Below, piece after piece: positions 28,120-36,564 of a stretch of DNA of 57,690 nucleotides. Origin of the DNA: Bacteroidales bacterium (GTDB taxonomy: Bacteria; Bacteroidota; Bacteroidia; Bacteroidales; FEN-979); the NCBI GenBank assembly GCA_023231065.1, contig JALNWE010000011.1, positions 1 to 57,690 of the forward strand. The letters run 5' to 3'. Made by a program: the position numbers and the translations under genes. Position 1 is the first letter of the stretch. The number at the start of each line of letters is the position of its first letter. The notes under the pieces were generated by a model. The model searched no databases. It worked only from the letters and a program-made list of their open reading frames with translations, and was not told the origin of the DNA.

Positions 28120-29976
28120 ATGAAAAAAATTGTTATCTTACCCGCCATCATCTTTTCCCTGGTTATGATCCGGTGCGCCACAACGAACAAGGCCTCGCTG
28201 GTTGAAGGTCCCCCGGAATGGTCGAAAAACGCCATCTGGTACCAGATCCTGGTTGAACGTTTTTATAACGGTGATCCAGCCAATGACCCAAAACCGCTGA
28301 ATATCCGTTCGGATACATCCTACCTCGTCCCACCTGACTGGAAAATGTCAGAATGGGCCTCAGACTGGTATTTGCCTACTATCCAGGAAGCCGGATGGAT
28401 GAAGGAATATCATAAAAATCATGGTGATATCTTACAGTTACGAAGGTATGGAGGCGACTTGCAGGGTGTCATAGATAAACTGGATTACCTGTCTGACCTG
28501 GGCATCAATGCGATTTACCTGAATCCGGTGAATGATGCGCCTTCCCTGCATAAATATGATGCCCGGTCATACCATCACGTGGATGTTAATTTTGGACCTG
28601 ATCCATCCGGCGATATGATACTTATTGCTTCAGAAATCCCGGATGATCCATCGACCTGGAAATGGACTTCGGCTGACAAACTATTTCTTCAGCTGGTTTC
28701 GGAAGTTCACAAACGCGGGATGCACATCATCATGGATTATTCATGGAATCATACAGGCACTGAGTTCTGGGCCTGGAAAGATCTCGTAAAAAATCAACAA
28801 CAATCAAAATATAAAGATTGGTACGAGATCATTTCTTTTGATGACCCGGCGACTCCTGTCCGTGAATTTGCTTACAAAGGCTGGCTCAATGTAAAGAGCC
28901 TCCCCGAAATCAGGAAGGTGAACGTGACAAAACCCAGGCGCAACGGTCATCCGTTTGAAGGCAATATCAATGAGGGGGCAAAGAAACACATTTTCGATGT
29001 CGCCAAACGCTGGCTGGCCCCGGATGGGGATACCTCGAAAGGTATTGATGGGTTCCGGCTCGATGTAGCAGACCAGGTTCCCATGGGCTTCTGGCGGGAT
29101 TTTAACAAAGAAGTTAAAACCATCAATCCGGACGCTTATCTGGTAGGGGAGATTTGGTGGGCAAGCTGGCCGGATACGATGATGAACCCGGTACCCTATG
29201 TCAATGATCGGATTTTTGACGCTGTCATGTTTTACCAGATTTACCGTCCCGCTAAATATTTTTTCTCTGAAACATTGTATCCTCTGGATGCAAGACAATT
29301 TAAAGATAGTCTGTTATACCAGTGGAACCGGCTTCCTGAGCCCAACCGGTATGGTATGATGAATGTCTCTGCAACCCACGATAGTCCAAGGTTACTTACC
29401 TGCTTCAATAATCCGGGAAAGTACAAATATCATGCAAAGCCGTCCGAGGACCCTAAGTATAGGTCCGGGAAACCGGAAGCGGAAACTTATAGGAGGGTCC
29501 GGTTCTACCTGATATACGAATTTACCGGTATAGGAGCGCCTCACATCTGGAATGGCGATGAAATGGGGATGTGGGGAGGAGATGACCCCGATTGCCGGAA
29601 ACCCCTTCGCTGGAAAGAATTTACTTTTCAACCCGAAACCAGGAATCCCTTTACAAAAGATAGTATCGACAAAGACCCGGTAGCATTCAATCAGGAACTT
29701 TTCGATTTCTATAAAAAAATGATCCGGATACGGCATGAAAATCCCGTTCTGAGCTCCGGTAAGATCAGGTTCATAAAGTCAGAAGGCAAGGCTTTAGGGT
29801 ACCACCGATATGATGGCCACCAGCAAATCGTCGTACTGTTCAACCTGGAGCCAAAAAAAATCTCTTTTGACCTCCCTGAAAAGGGAAATTACCAGAATCT
29901 GTTGGATGATCAGAAGATCGGGGGAGCAGCTATAACCCTGGATCCCATGAGCGCCGTGGTATTGAAAAAGCTGTAA
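28120..29976 (+). CDS. GH13 alpha-amylase-family glycoside hydrolase, probably exported
   Basis: 618 aa from the ATG at 28120; the TTG two codons upstream is less likely. The N-terminal signal has Cys19 after VMIR, a poor lipobox, so lipid anchoring is uncertain. A GH13 barrel starts near residue 36 (AIWYQILVERFYNGD). Motifs: MDYSWNH (205-211), GFRLDVA with nucleophile Asp315, acid/base Glu344 in VGEIWW, and ATHDS (His420-Asp421). The C-terminal beta-domain is usual. It should hydrolyse alpha-glucans. It lies 47 bases after the GH2 gene in the same direction and may share its transcript; it converges with the next GH13 gene, the stops being 5 bases apart. Confidence 0.92.
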   Translation: MKKIVILPAIIFSLVMIRCATTNKASLVEGPPEWSKNAIWYQILVERFYNGDPANDPKPLNIRSDTSYLVPPDWKMSEWASDWYLPTIQEAGWMKEYHKNHGDILQLRRYGGDLQGVIDKLDYLSDLGINAIYLNPVNDAPSLHKYDARSYHHVDVNFGPDPSGDMILIASEIPDDPSTWKWTSADKLFLQLVSEVHKRGMHIIMDYSWNHTGTEFWAWKDLVKNQQQSKYKDWYEIISFDDPATPVREFAYKGWLNVKSLPEIRKVNVTKPRRNGHPFEGNINEGAKKHIFDVAKRWLAPDGDTSKGIDGFRLDVADQVPMGFWRDFNKEVKTINPDAYLVGEIWWASWPDTMMNPVPYVNDRIFDAVMFYQIYRPAKYFFSETLYPLDARQFKDSLLYQWNRLPEPNRYGMMNVSATHDSPRLLTCFNNPGKYKYHAKPSEDPKYRSGKPEAETYRRVRFYLIYEFTGIGAPHIWNGDEMGMWGGDDPDCRKPLRWKEFTFQPETRNPFTKDSIDKDPVAFNQELFDFYKKMIRIRHENPVLSSGKIRFIKSEGKALGYHRYDGHQQIVVLFNLEPKKISFDLPEKGNYQNLLDDQKIGGAAITLDPMSAVVLKKL

Positions 29977-29981
29977 TTGCC

Positions 29982-31343
29982 TTATCGGGTTTCGTAAACG
30001 AAATACTGCCAGGGCATGAGTTTCACCTTTTCCCCGGCTTTCCAATCTTTGGCGATCCCGGTAAAGATCTCGGAATACTCACCAGGGAAATCTGTCCCGT
30101 TGAGCTGGATCATCTGCTTTTTCGGGGAAAGGTTCAGTAAAACAAAGATCTGTCTGCCGGGAATTTTCCTGAGAAAAGCGTAAACTTCCTTATCGTTTGA
30201 AGTGCTTACCTTGATGAAATCCCCACCTTGTTTGCCTGCAGCTAATAACAGGGTGTCTTTCTTTTTAAGCTGGGTTAGCTTTGAATAAAAGGATCCAAGA
30301 GGATAATTCCCCCAGGGAATGGTATCTTTATCGAAGAAACGTAAACGTTTTTGCATGGCCGATTCTTGTCCACTGTATACCAAAGGAATACCGGGGAAAG
30401 TAAAGGTCAGGACGGCAAAGGCTTGTGCGCCATCGCCAAGACGCTCATATTCTGTCCCGTTCCAGGAATTTTCATCATGGTTAGAGGTGAAACGCATCAG
30501 GTAGGCATCCGGCGAAAATTGTCTCTTTTCCAACGCGTAAACCGTATCAATTTTATCGGCGGTTTTATTCCCTTTGGCAATCTGGTTCATCACTTGGAAG
30601 AGATTCCAGGAGTATGTGGCATCAAAAAAACCGGTGTCATGTATCTTAGGGCTCGCGTCTTCAGCTAACATGTAGAGGGGTTTGATCTTACGGATTTCAG
30701 GAATGGCATGGTTCCAGAAGTCAACCGGAAGCATCCCGGCCACATCGCAGCGGTAGCCATCAATGTCTGTTTCTTTGACCCAGTATGCCAGGGCATCGGT
30801 CATATACTTCCTTAACTCAGGACTGGAATAATCAAGTCCTGCCACATCGGTCCAATCAGCGACCGGGGCAATGATATTTCCCAGGGAATTTTTTTTATAC
30901 CAATCCGGATGTTGAATGATAAGGTTGTTATCCCAGGAAGTATGGTTAGCGACCCAGTCGATGATCACCTTCATCCCCAGGCTATGAGCTGTTTTAACCA
31001 GATCTTTAAAGTCATGCAGGTTTCCATATTCCGGATTGACCGCCAGGTAATCGCGGACCGAATAATAGCTGCCCAGGGAGCCTTTCCTGTTTTTTTCACC
31101 CAATGGATTGATGGGCATCAGCCAGAGAATATCGATTCCCATTTTACGGAGGCGGGGCAGTTCCAGCTGAAGGGCTTTAAAAGTCCCCTGTGGCGTATAC
31201 TGGCGGATATTTACCTCATAGATGGTGGCACAGCGGCTCCAGCCCGTATGTTGTACCGGCCCGGTATTCAGGCCCTGTTGTTTGGGCTTACACCCACCCA
31301 TAACCAGGATCACAATCAGGAAGAGAAAAGCTGTTTTTTTCAT
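29982..31343 (-). CDS. GH13 alpha-amylase-family lipoprotein, compact form
   Basis: 453 aa, short for the family, with no extra binding domain. Lipobox VMGGC (Cys18). The GH13 barrel starts near residue 40 (TIYEVNIRQYTPQG). Motifs: IDWVANH (128-134), GYRCDVA with nucleophile Asp200, acid/base Glu228 in LAEDA, and SNHDEN (His289-Asp290). Likely a periplasmic or surface amylase releasing maltodextrins. It is the last gene of the eight-gene minus-strand operon, 16 bases after the previous stop. Confidence 0.92.
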   Translation of the reverse strand: MKKTAFLFLIVILVMGGCKPKQQGLNTGPVQHTGWSRCATIYEVNIRQYTPQGTFKALQLELPRLRKMGIDILWLMPINPLGEKNRKGSLGSYYSVRDYLAVNPEYGNLHDFKDLVKTAHSLGMKVIIDWVANHTSWDNNLIIQHPDWYKKNSLGNIIAPVADWTDVAGLDYSSPELRKYMTDALAYWVKETDIDGYRCDVAGMLPVDFWNHAIPEIRKIKPLYMLAEDASPKIHDTGFFDATYSWNLFQVMNQIAKGNKTADKIDTVYALEKRQFSPDAYLMRFTSNHDENSWNGTEYERLGDGAQAFAVLTFTFPGIPLVYSGQESAMQKRLRFFDKDTIPWGNYPLGSFYSKLTQLKKKDTLLLAAGKQGGDFIKVSTSNDKEVYAFLRKIPGRQIFVLLNLSPKKQMIQLNGTDFPGEYSEIFTGIAKDWKAGEKVKLMPWQYFVYETR

Positions 31344-31359
31344 AGGTCTGGTTAAAGGA

Positions 31360-33744
31360 CTAATTGGTTATAATTTCAAAGGAATTTCCCTGTATTGAAA
31401 GATTGATTTCTCCGTTTTCGATATTCATGATGTTGCCGAAATAAACCTTGAAGGTATCCTTAATAAACCGTTCTGGAATATTAAATTCGACATTCCGCCG
31501 GGTTTTATCCTTGTTGAAGATGATGAAAACGGCTTTGTCGAAATAGGAACGCATATAGATGAAAATTTTATCCGATACCTTGATGGTCGTGAAATCCCCA
31601 TAGGTCAGGGCAAGGTTTTGGTTCCGCAGGTTGGCCAACTTTGCCGTGATCGATTTGAGATATTCCTGGTTCTTGTTCAGTCCATCAAATTTCATCATCC
31701 GCCGGTTATCGGGATCACCGGCGCCTGGCATACCAAATTCATCCCCATAATATATGACAGGTATCCCTGGGATCGTCATATTGAAAGCGATGAGCGAAGC
31801 AAGCTTCCGGTAACCGATGGTATCTTTTACTTCGATATCGCGTTTCCAGCCGGCTTCTGTGGCATCTTCATTGAAACTTAAGGCGCCGCTGGCATAAGAG
31901 ATGAACCTTGACATATCCTGGTTTCCTGTGATATTGCCCATCAGGTTGTGTTCTCCATAATAACTGAACGATTGTTGAAGGGAATAATTCAGGTCGCGGA
32001 ACGAGGTATTATCCATGGCGAAGGTGTTTTTGGCATCCCAGTACAGGTTAAATTCAAACTGGGCATCGAGCATCCCCGGATTGATATAGCTTCCGATAAG
32101 TTCGCGGCTTCCGAAGGTTTCCCCGATCTGGTATATACTTCTTTCCTGGGGAATAACGACCTGATTGTTTAATTTCCGGGTAAGCATCCGCCAGAAACTT
32201 TCAGGGACATGTTTAGCTGCATCATGACGGAATCCGTCCAGGTTATACTCCTTGATCCAGAATAAAGCGGAATCGGAGACCATTTGGGCAACCTGAGGTT
32301 TGGACAAGTCGAAAGTAGGCAGGAAAATATCGAACCAGGTGGTAAGCCTTTGTTCATCGAACAACCGGATATTCTTGCGGTTTCCAGGAAGGTCGACCGG
32401 GGTGATCCAGTCCGGATGGGCTTTGAGTACAGCGTATTCCTGATGAACATGATGGGCGACAAAATCAAGGACCACATTGATCCCTTTACCGTGGGCTTCA
32501 TCTACCAGACGATGGAATTCAAAAGGCGTCCCAAACCGGGTATCAATCGTTGTAAGCGTAATGGGCCAATATCCGTGATAACCTGTGAATTTCCTGTGGG
32601 GAGCGGGATATTCCGCATAACCGACCAGGGGATTTTGCATGATGGGCGAAATCCATAACGTGTTAATGCCAAGATTGGTAAAGTATCCGTCTTCAATGGC
32701 GCGGGTAATCCCTGCCAGGTCGCCGCCCATATAGTTCACCTTAGGATCAATGTCAGGATCCTTCACCGGATGGTCATTATCCCGATTCCCGTTTTTAAAA
32801 CGGTCCACCATCAGGAAATACATGATCATGGCTTCCTCATCTGACCGGGTGAGTTTTGAAGCGTTGGTCAGTACTTTCCCGTTCTGTAACGGGATCAGCG
32901 CCTCGTTCGAAATGCCGGTCTTGTTATAAGCCCAGACACGCAGGAAACTCCGCCCGAATTCCTTTGCTTTTTTCGGTATGTCAATGGTGATCCCGGCGCT
33001 GTCTTTTTTCCAGAAAGTATGATCAAGAAAATGATTCTGCCATAATACAAATACAGAATCAGCTTTGTTATTGAGCCCGATAATGGCTTTCCGACCGCTG
33101 GACTCTTTGGTATAGAGGACCGGCAGGCCCGAAGGGTTCAGATTGCCCACGATGAGAAGGGAATTATAGCCTCCGTTGTTGTTATAGACAGAATCAGGAT
33201 TGGTAGGATCACAAACCATCTTCCCGTCCAGGAGGATCTTGTATTGGTATTTACCAGGGAACAGGTGCAAGTCAATATACCATTTATTGTCTTTCCTGAA
33301 CAGGTATCCGGCTGCCGGATTCCAGTCGTTCATCTGCCCGGAGATCTGAACCCGTTTATGTTTTTTCTCTTTCGGATCAAAGGTGAAACGAAAATGAACT
33401 TTTGTTGTTTTTTCGAGAACCAGGGAGTAAGAATACCCTTTTGACCAGAGTGTCAGGATTGATAACCTGGGAAAATCACGGTCCACGGGACGGATTACCA
33501 TCTGGGTCGAATCAGTTGAGATAGTTGCCTGTAAGGAAGGATCAATCTCCAGGGAATCTATTTGTCCCGGATTTCTCAGATAATCGGCTAATTCAATGAC
33601 TGTTGAGTCGGTATTCAGGATGACCGGGGCAGTGAGTTTCAGCATTTGTGGCTCCGTTGAAACCTTGATGTCGTCATTGGAGCCGCAACTCCAGAGAAGG
33701 GTCGCAAGACCCATGAGTAATGAAGGGTAAAAATTGATTTTCAT
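31360..33744 (-). CDS. GH13 lipoprotein with CBM48-like domain and altered motif IV
   Basis: 794 aa. Lipobox LWSC (Cys20). A CBM48/AMPK-type domain is visible at about 112-200 (RVQISGQMNDWNP, GKYQYKILLDGK), then another beta-domain, then a GH13 barrel from about 305. Motif II GFRHDAA gives nucleophile Asp508, and motif III GETFG gives acid/base Glu542. Motif I reads DFVAHH (427-432) where Asn is usual before the His, and motif IV reads GNQD (607-610), with Gln609 where the transition-state-stabilising His is normally found. The codon for Gln609 (31918-31920) was checked in the sequence. Overall annotation is firm, but activity or specificity may differ from ordinary amylases. Confidence 0.88.
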   Translation of the reverse strand: MKINFYPSLLMGLATLLWSCGSNDDIKVSTEPQMLKLTAPVILNTDSTVIELADYLRNPGQIDSLEIDPSLQATISTDSTQMVIRPVDRDFPRLSILTLWSKGYSYSLVLEKTTKVHFRFTFDPKEKKHKRVQISGQMNDWNPAAGYLFRKDNKWYIDLHLFPGKYQYKILLDGKMVCDPTNPDSVYNNNGGYNSLLIVGNLNPSGLPVLYTKESSGRKAIIGLNNKADSVFVLWQNHFLDHTFWKKDSAGITIDIPKKAKEFGRSFLRVWAYNKTGISNEALIPLQNGKVLTNASKLTRSDEEAMIMYFLMVDRFKNGNRDNDHPVKDPDIDPKVNYMGGDLAGITRAIEDGYFTNLGINTLWISPIMQNPLVGYAEYPAPHRKFTGYHGYWPITLTTIDTRFGTPFEFHRLVDEAHGKGINVVLDFVAHHVHQEYAVLKAHPDWITPVDLPGNRKNIRLFDEQRLTTWFDIFLPTFDLSKPQVAQMVSDSALFWIKEYNLDGFRHDAAKHVPESFWRMLTRKLNNQVVIPQERSIYQIGETFGSRELIGSYINPGMLDAQFEFNLYWDAKNTFAMDNTSFRDLNYSLQQSFSYYGEHNLMGNITGNQDMSRFISYASGALSFNEDATEAGWKRDIEVKDTIGYRKLASLIAFNMTIPGIPVIYYGDEFGMPGAGDPDNRRMMKFDGLNKNQEYLKSITAKLANLRNQNLALTYGDFTTIKVSDKIFIYMRSYFDKAVFIIFNKDKTRRNVEFNIPERFIKDTFKVYFGNIMNIENGEINLSIQGNSFEIITN

Positions 33745-33787
33745 GGTGTTATGATTTATTGATTAATTCTTTAAAGTGAACATAGCA

Positions 33788-35221
33788 TTATCTTTCAATC
33801 GTAATAATCCTGCTCGTCCGGTATCCATCTACCGACAAGGTATAAAAATAATTTCCGGGTGTATAGGTTTGACCGTTAAAGGTAACCGTATTTTCTTTAT
33901 CTGTTACAATAGCGCGAAACAGGGTTTCCAGTTTCCGTCCTGAGGTATCGGTAAGGGTAAGTTCGGCCATTGAACCGACCGGAGCGAAGAACGGGATCCG
34001 GGTTTGACCATGGAATGGATTGGGGTGGTTTGGCCCCAGGCGAATATTCTTCAGCGTGGGTCGTTCATTGAACCCTGCCGCGGCCGGGAAAAATTGTATC
34101 AAAGGGAGTCTCAGGTGGCCACTCCAGTTTCCCCAGCTGTGTCCTTCATGCACTTCATAGAATTGGAAAAGGTAATCTCTTGTCCGGAGAATTTCCAGGA
34201 AATTATGTACCAAGGGGATCAGCTCGGCGAGATCATAGGTCCCGATATCGAGATACAATTCCAGGCCGAGTTTTGGTCCATTTGCAAAGGTATTGCTGAT
34301 GGCAGTGGTCACATTGCTTGACTGGGCTGCTATTTTCCCAAATTGTTCCGGGTGTTTCATCCCGATATAGAGAGAAATATTTCCCCCGTTGGAAGCCCCT
34401 GCCATAGCCCGTTTCGAAGAATCCCTACTGGTCCTGTATTTTGTATCAATGACGGGCATTAGCTCTTCAATGATAAACCGGGTAAAATTATCCATTTTAT
34501 CTCCTGCATACTCTGCTTCGCGGTCAACCGGGGGAACAAACACACCAATGACCGGGACCATTTGTTGGTGGGCGATCAGGTAATCCAGAATGTTGTTGGC
34601 CTTGCAAAGCGTGATATATTCCAGCCCGTCATGAAAAAGGACGACCGGGTAAACAGAAGCTCCGGTTGAATATCCGGGGGGAAGATAGATCCTGATACTT
34701 CTTGTATTCCCCAGGATGGCGCTGTGAAAGGTGGTATCCTTCAGGGCGCCATGAGGAATATCCGCGTAATAGGCAGTCTCGGGAGGAACCTGATAGGCGG
34801 GCATCCGTAGTTCAGAGTTCGGCCCGTAACCCCCGGTACAGGTATAAGGGTTTTTGGGATCAAGGATCCATTCCGACCCGTTGATGACAAATTTGTAATC
34901 AAGCCTGGCGTCAGCTTCATAGGTTGTGTTGTAATACCAGAAGTTGCATCCGGTGATCCGGGTCAGGTTTTTTGAAGGGTTCCAGTCGGTGGCATCGCCA
35001 GCCATCGCGACACTCTGGGCATCCTGAAAATAGACGAAGTGGACCATGGTATCAACTTCGATGTATGGAAAAGTTGCCGTTGCATTCATAAAACTATCAA
35101 CAACCGCCTGCCGTTGGGATACAGGAAGGGAATTCAGATGGTCGAGGAGACGCTGAAAGTTTTGAGCCGGGAGAATACCCAGGTAAAAAAAACCGAGGAG
35201 TAATATCAGCGCTTTTTTCAT
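33788..35221 (-). CDS. T9SS-secreted esterase (CE1/esterase D-like) with CBM48-like domain
   Basis: 477 aa from the ATG at 35221; an upstream TTG would overlap the transporter gene. Signal peptide about 1-20. Residues about 60-145 resemble CBM48 (VAMAGDATDWNPSKN, LDYKFVINGSEWILDPKNP). A putative-esterase (alpha/beta hydrolase) domain covers about 160-380, with catalytic Ser277 in GASNGG, Asp330 in IGTYD and His361 in EGHSWGNW. The C-terminus (about 396-477, starting NHPNPFHG) is a T9SS sorting domain. Relatives include carbohydrate ester hydrolases and enterochelin esterases; position and binding domain suggest deacylation of a glucan or an attached group. It lies within the maltodextrin operon, 16 bases after the transporter. 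Confidence 0.85.
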   Translation of the reverse strand: MKKALILLLGFFYLGILPAQNFQRLLDHLNSLPVSQRQAVVDSFMNATATFPYIEVDTMVHFVYFQDAQSVAMAGDATDWNPSKNLTRITGCNFWYYNTTYEADARLDYKFVINGSEWILDPKNPYTCTGGYGPNSELRMPAYQVPPETAYYADIPHGALKDTTFHSAILGNTRSIRIYLPPGYSTGASVYPVVLFHDGLEYITLCKANNILDYLIAHQQMVPVIGVFVPPVDREAEYAGDKMDNFTRFIIEELMPVIDTKYRTSRDSSKRAMAGASNGGNISLYIGMKHPEQFGKIAAQSSNVTTAISNTFANGPKLGLELYLDIGTYDLAELIPLVHNFLEILRTRDYLFQFYEVHEGHSWGNWSGHLRLPLIQFFPAAAGFNERPTLKNIRLGPNHPNPFHGQTRIPFFAPVGSMAELTLTDTSGRKLETLFRAIVTDKENTVTFNGQTYTPGNYFYTLSVDGYRTSRIITIER

Positions 35222-35237
35222 GGGATACCTTTTTTCT

Positions 35238-36533
35238 TTAACCAACTTTTCTGTTTTCTTTCACAAAGAGCCAGAGGACAGCAGAAATCGCTAATGAAAA
35301 TCCACTGATGATAAAAATCATTCCTTTGTCGGCTGAATTTTTGATGACGGTACCTAAAACCGAACTGGAGATGAGTTGGGGAATCACAACCGACAGGTTA
35401 AAAATTCCCATAAAAAATCCCATCCTTGCTTTATCCACTTTTTCAGACATGATAGCGAAAGGCAGACTTACGACCGCGGCCCATCCAAAAGTAAGGATAC
35501 ACATCATGGAATATAGGATTACGGCGTTTTTTGCCCACAGGACGATCCCGAAATAGCCCAAGGCCATGGTCGCAACCATCATGGCATGTGTTTTTACCCT
35601 TCCTAACTTTTTACTCATGGGTTCCAATAGAAAGGCCGGCCAGATGGAACCGGCGGCGTTAAGGATAAAGAACGACCATCCGATCATCTGGCCCAACCGG
35701 GCATTTTGATCGGGGACAGACGTATTGGACAATGCAGGCATTTTCTGTTCAAGAAAGGCGAACATATATACAAACATAGTCTGAATACCCAGCCAGGAGA
35801 AACCATGGGCGAAATAAAGTTTGAACAATTCACCCCACTGGGTAGGGCTTTTGGGGGTGTGGCCCATTCCTTCTTTCGCGGTGTTCCCGGCATTTTTTCC
35901 AGGATCAACCGAAGAGATCAGCTTACGGGGTTCTTCAATAAAAAATAAGGGGAGAATGGAAAAGATGATCACAATTGCAACACCTGCATAGATCAGGAAA
36001 TAATTTCCGGCAAGCGCCCCGATCAGGTACGCGGCGCTCCCGAAAAGGTTAGAAATTGACTGCATCCAGGTATATCCTTTCGTACGCGGTTGCCCGTCGG
36101 GTGTAACATCAGCAATGATAGATCGCGTGGGGTTGAAACTGATGTTGATCGAAAGGTCCAGCGTCAGCGCAACCGTAATGGCGACAGCCATCAAACTGCC
36201 AATGCCAAAGAAGTTGTCGATTTTGTCAATGTTGGGAAGCGCAAAGATCATCAGGCCTGCCAGGATCCCGCCGATGATGATGAACGGACGGCGGCGCCCC
36301 CCCCAGAACCACACTTTATCGCTGATCATCCCGATGATGGGTTGACCTAAAATTCCGGCAATCGGGCCGGCTGCCCAGACTATGCCTATCTGGTCGATCT
36401 CCAGGTTGTATTTTGTGCGGAGGATCCAACTCAGGACAGCAATCTGAATGGATAATGCGAATCCCATGGCTGTCGATGGAAGGCCCAGGATCACATAAAA
36501 TAAATTTGAGAGTTTTTTCTGAATGGTCAGCAT
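35238..36533 (-). CDS. MFS sugar transporter (SLC45/GPH-like), first copy
   Basis: 431 aa with about 12 membrane helices. The loop between helices 2 and 3 reads GMISDKVWFWGGRRRPFIIIGG, the GRRRP motif typical of sucrose/maltose carriers of the SLC45-like branch. The second half shows the matching LEPMSKKLGRVKTHAM loop. It probably carries maltose, maltodextrins or glucose across the inner membrane by proton symport. It sits between the SusA-like GH13 and the esterase in the minus-strand operon. It is related to but clearly distinct from the second copy at 41497-42786. Confidence 0.9.
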   Translation of the reverse strand: MLTIQKKLSNLFYVILGLPSTAMGFALSIQIAVLSWILRTKYNLEIDQIGIVWAAGPIAGILGQPIIGMISDKVWFWGGRRRPFIIIGGILAGLMIFALPNIDKIDNFFGIGSLMAVAITVALTLDLSINISFNPTRSIIADVTPDGQPRTKGYTWMQSISNLFGSAAYLIGALAGNYFLIYAGVAIVIIFSILPLFFIEEPRKLISSVDPGKNAGNTAKEGMGHTPKSPTQWGELFKLYFAHGFSWLGIQTMFVYMFAFLEQKMPALSNTSVPDQNARLGQMIGWSFFILNAAGSIWPAFLLEPMSKKLGRVKTHAMMVATMALGYFGIVLWAKNAVILYSMMCILTFGWAAVVSLPFAIMSEKVDKARMGFFMGIFNLSVVIPQLISSSVLGTVIKNSADKGMIFIISGFSLAISAVLWLFVKENRKVG

Positions 36534-36564
36534 AGAAAAGGGTTTACTGTTTATTTTTCAGGTG

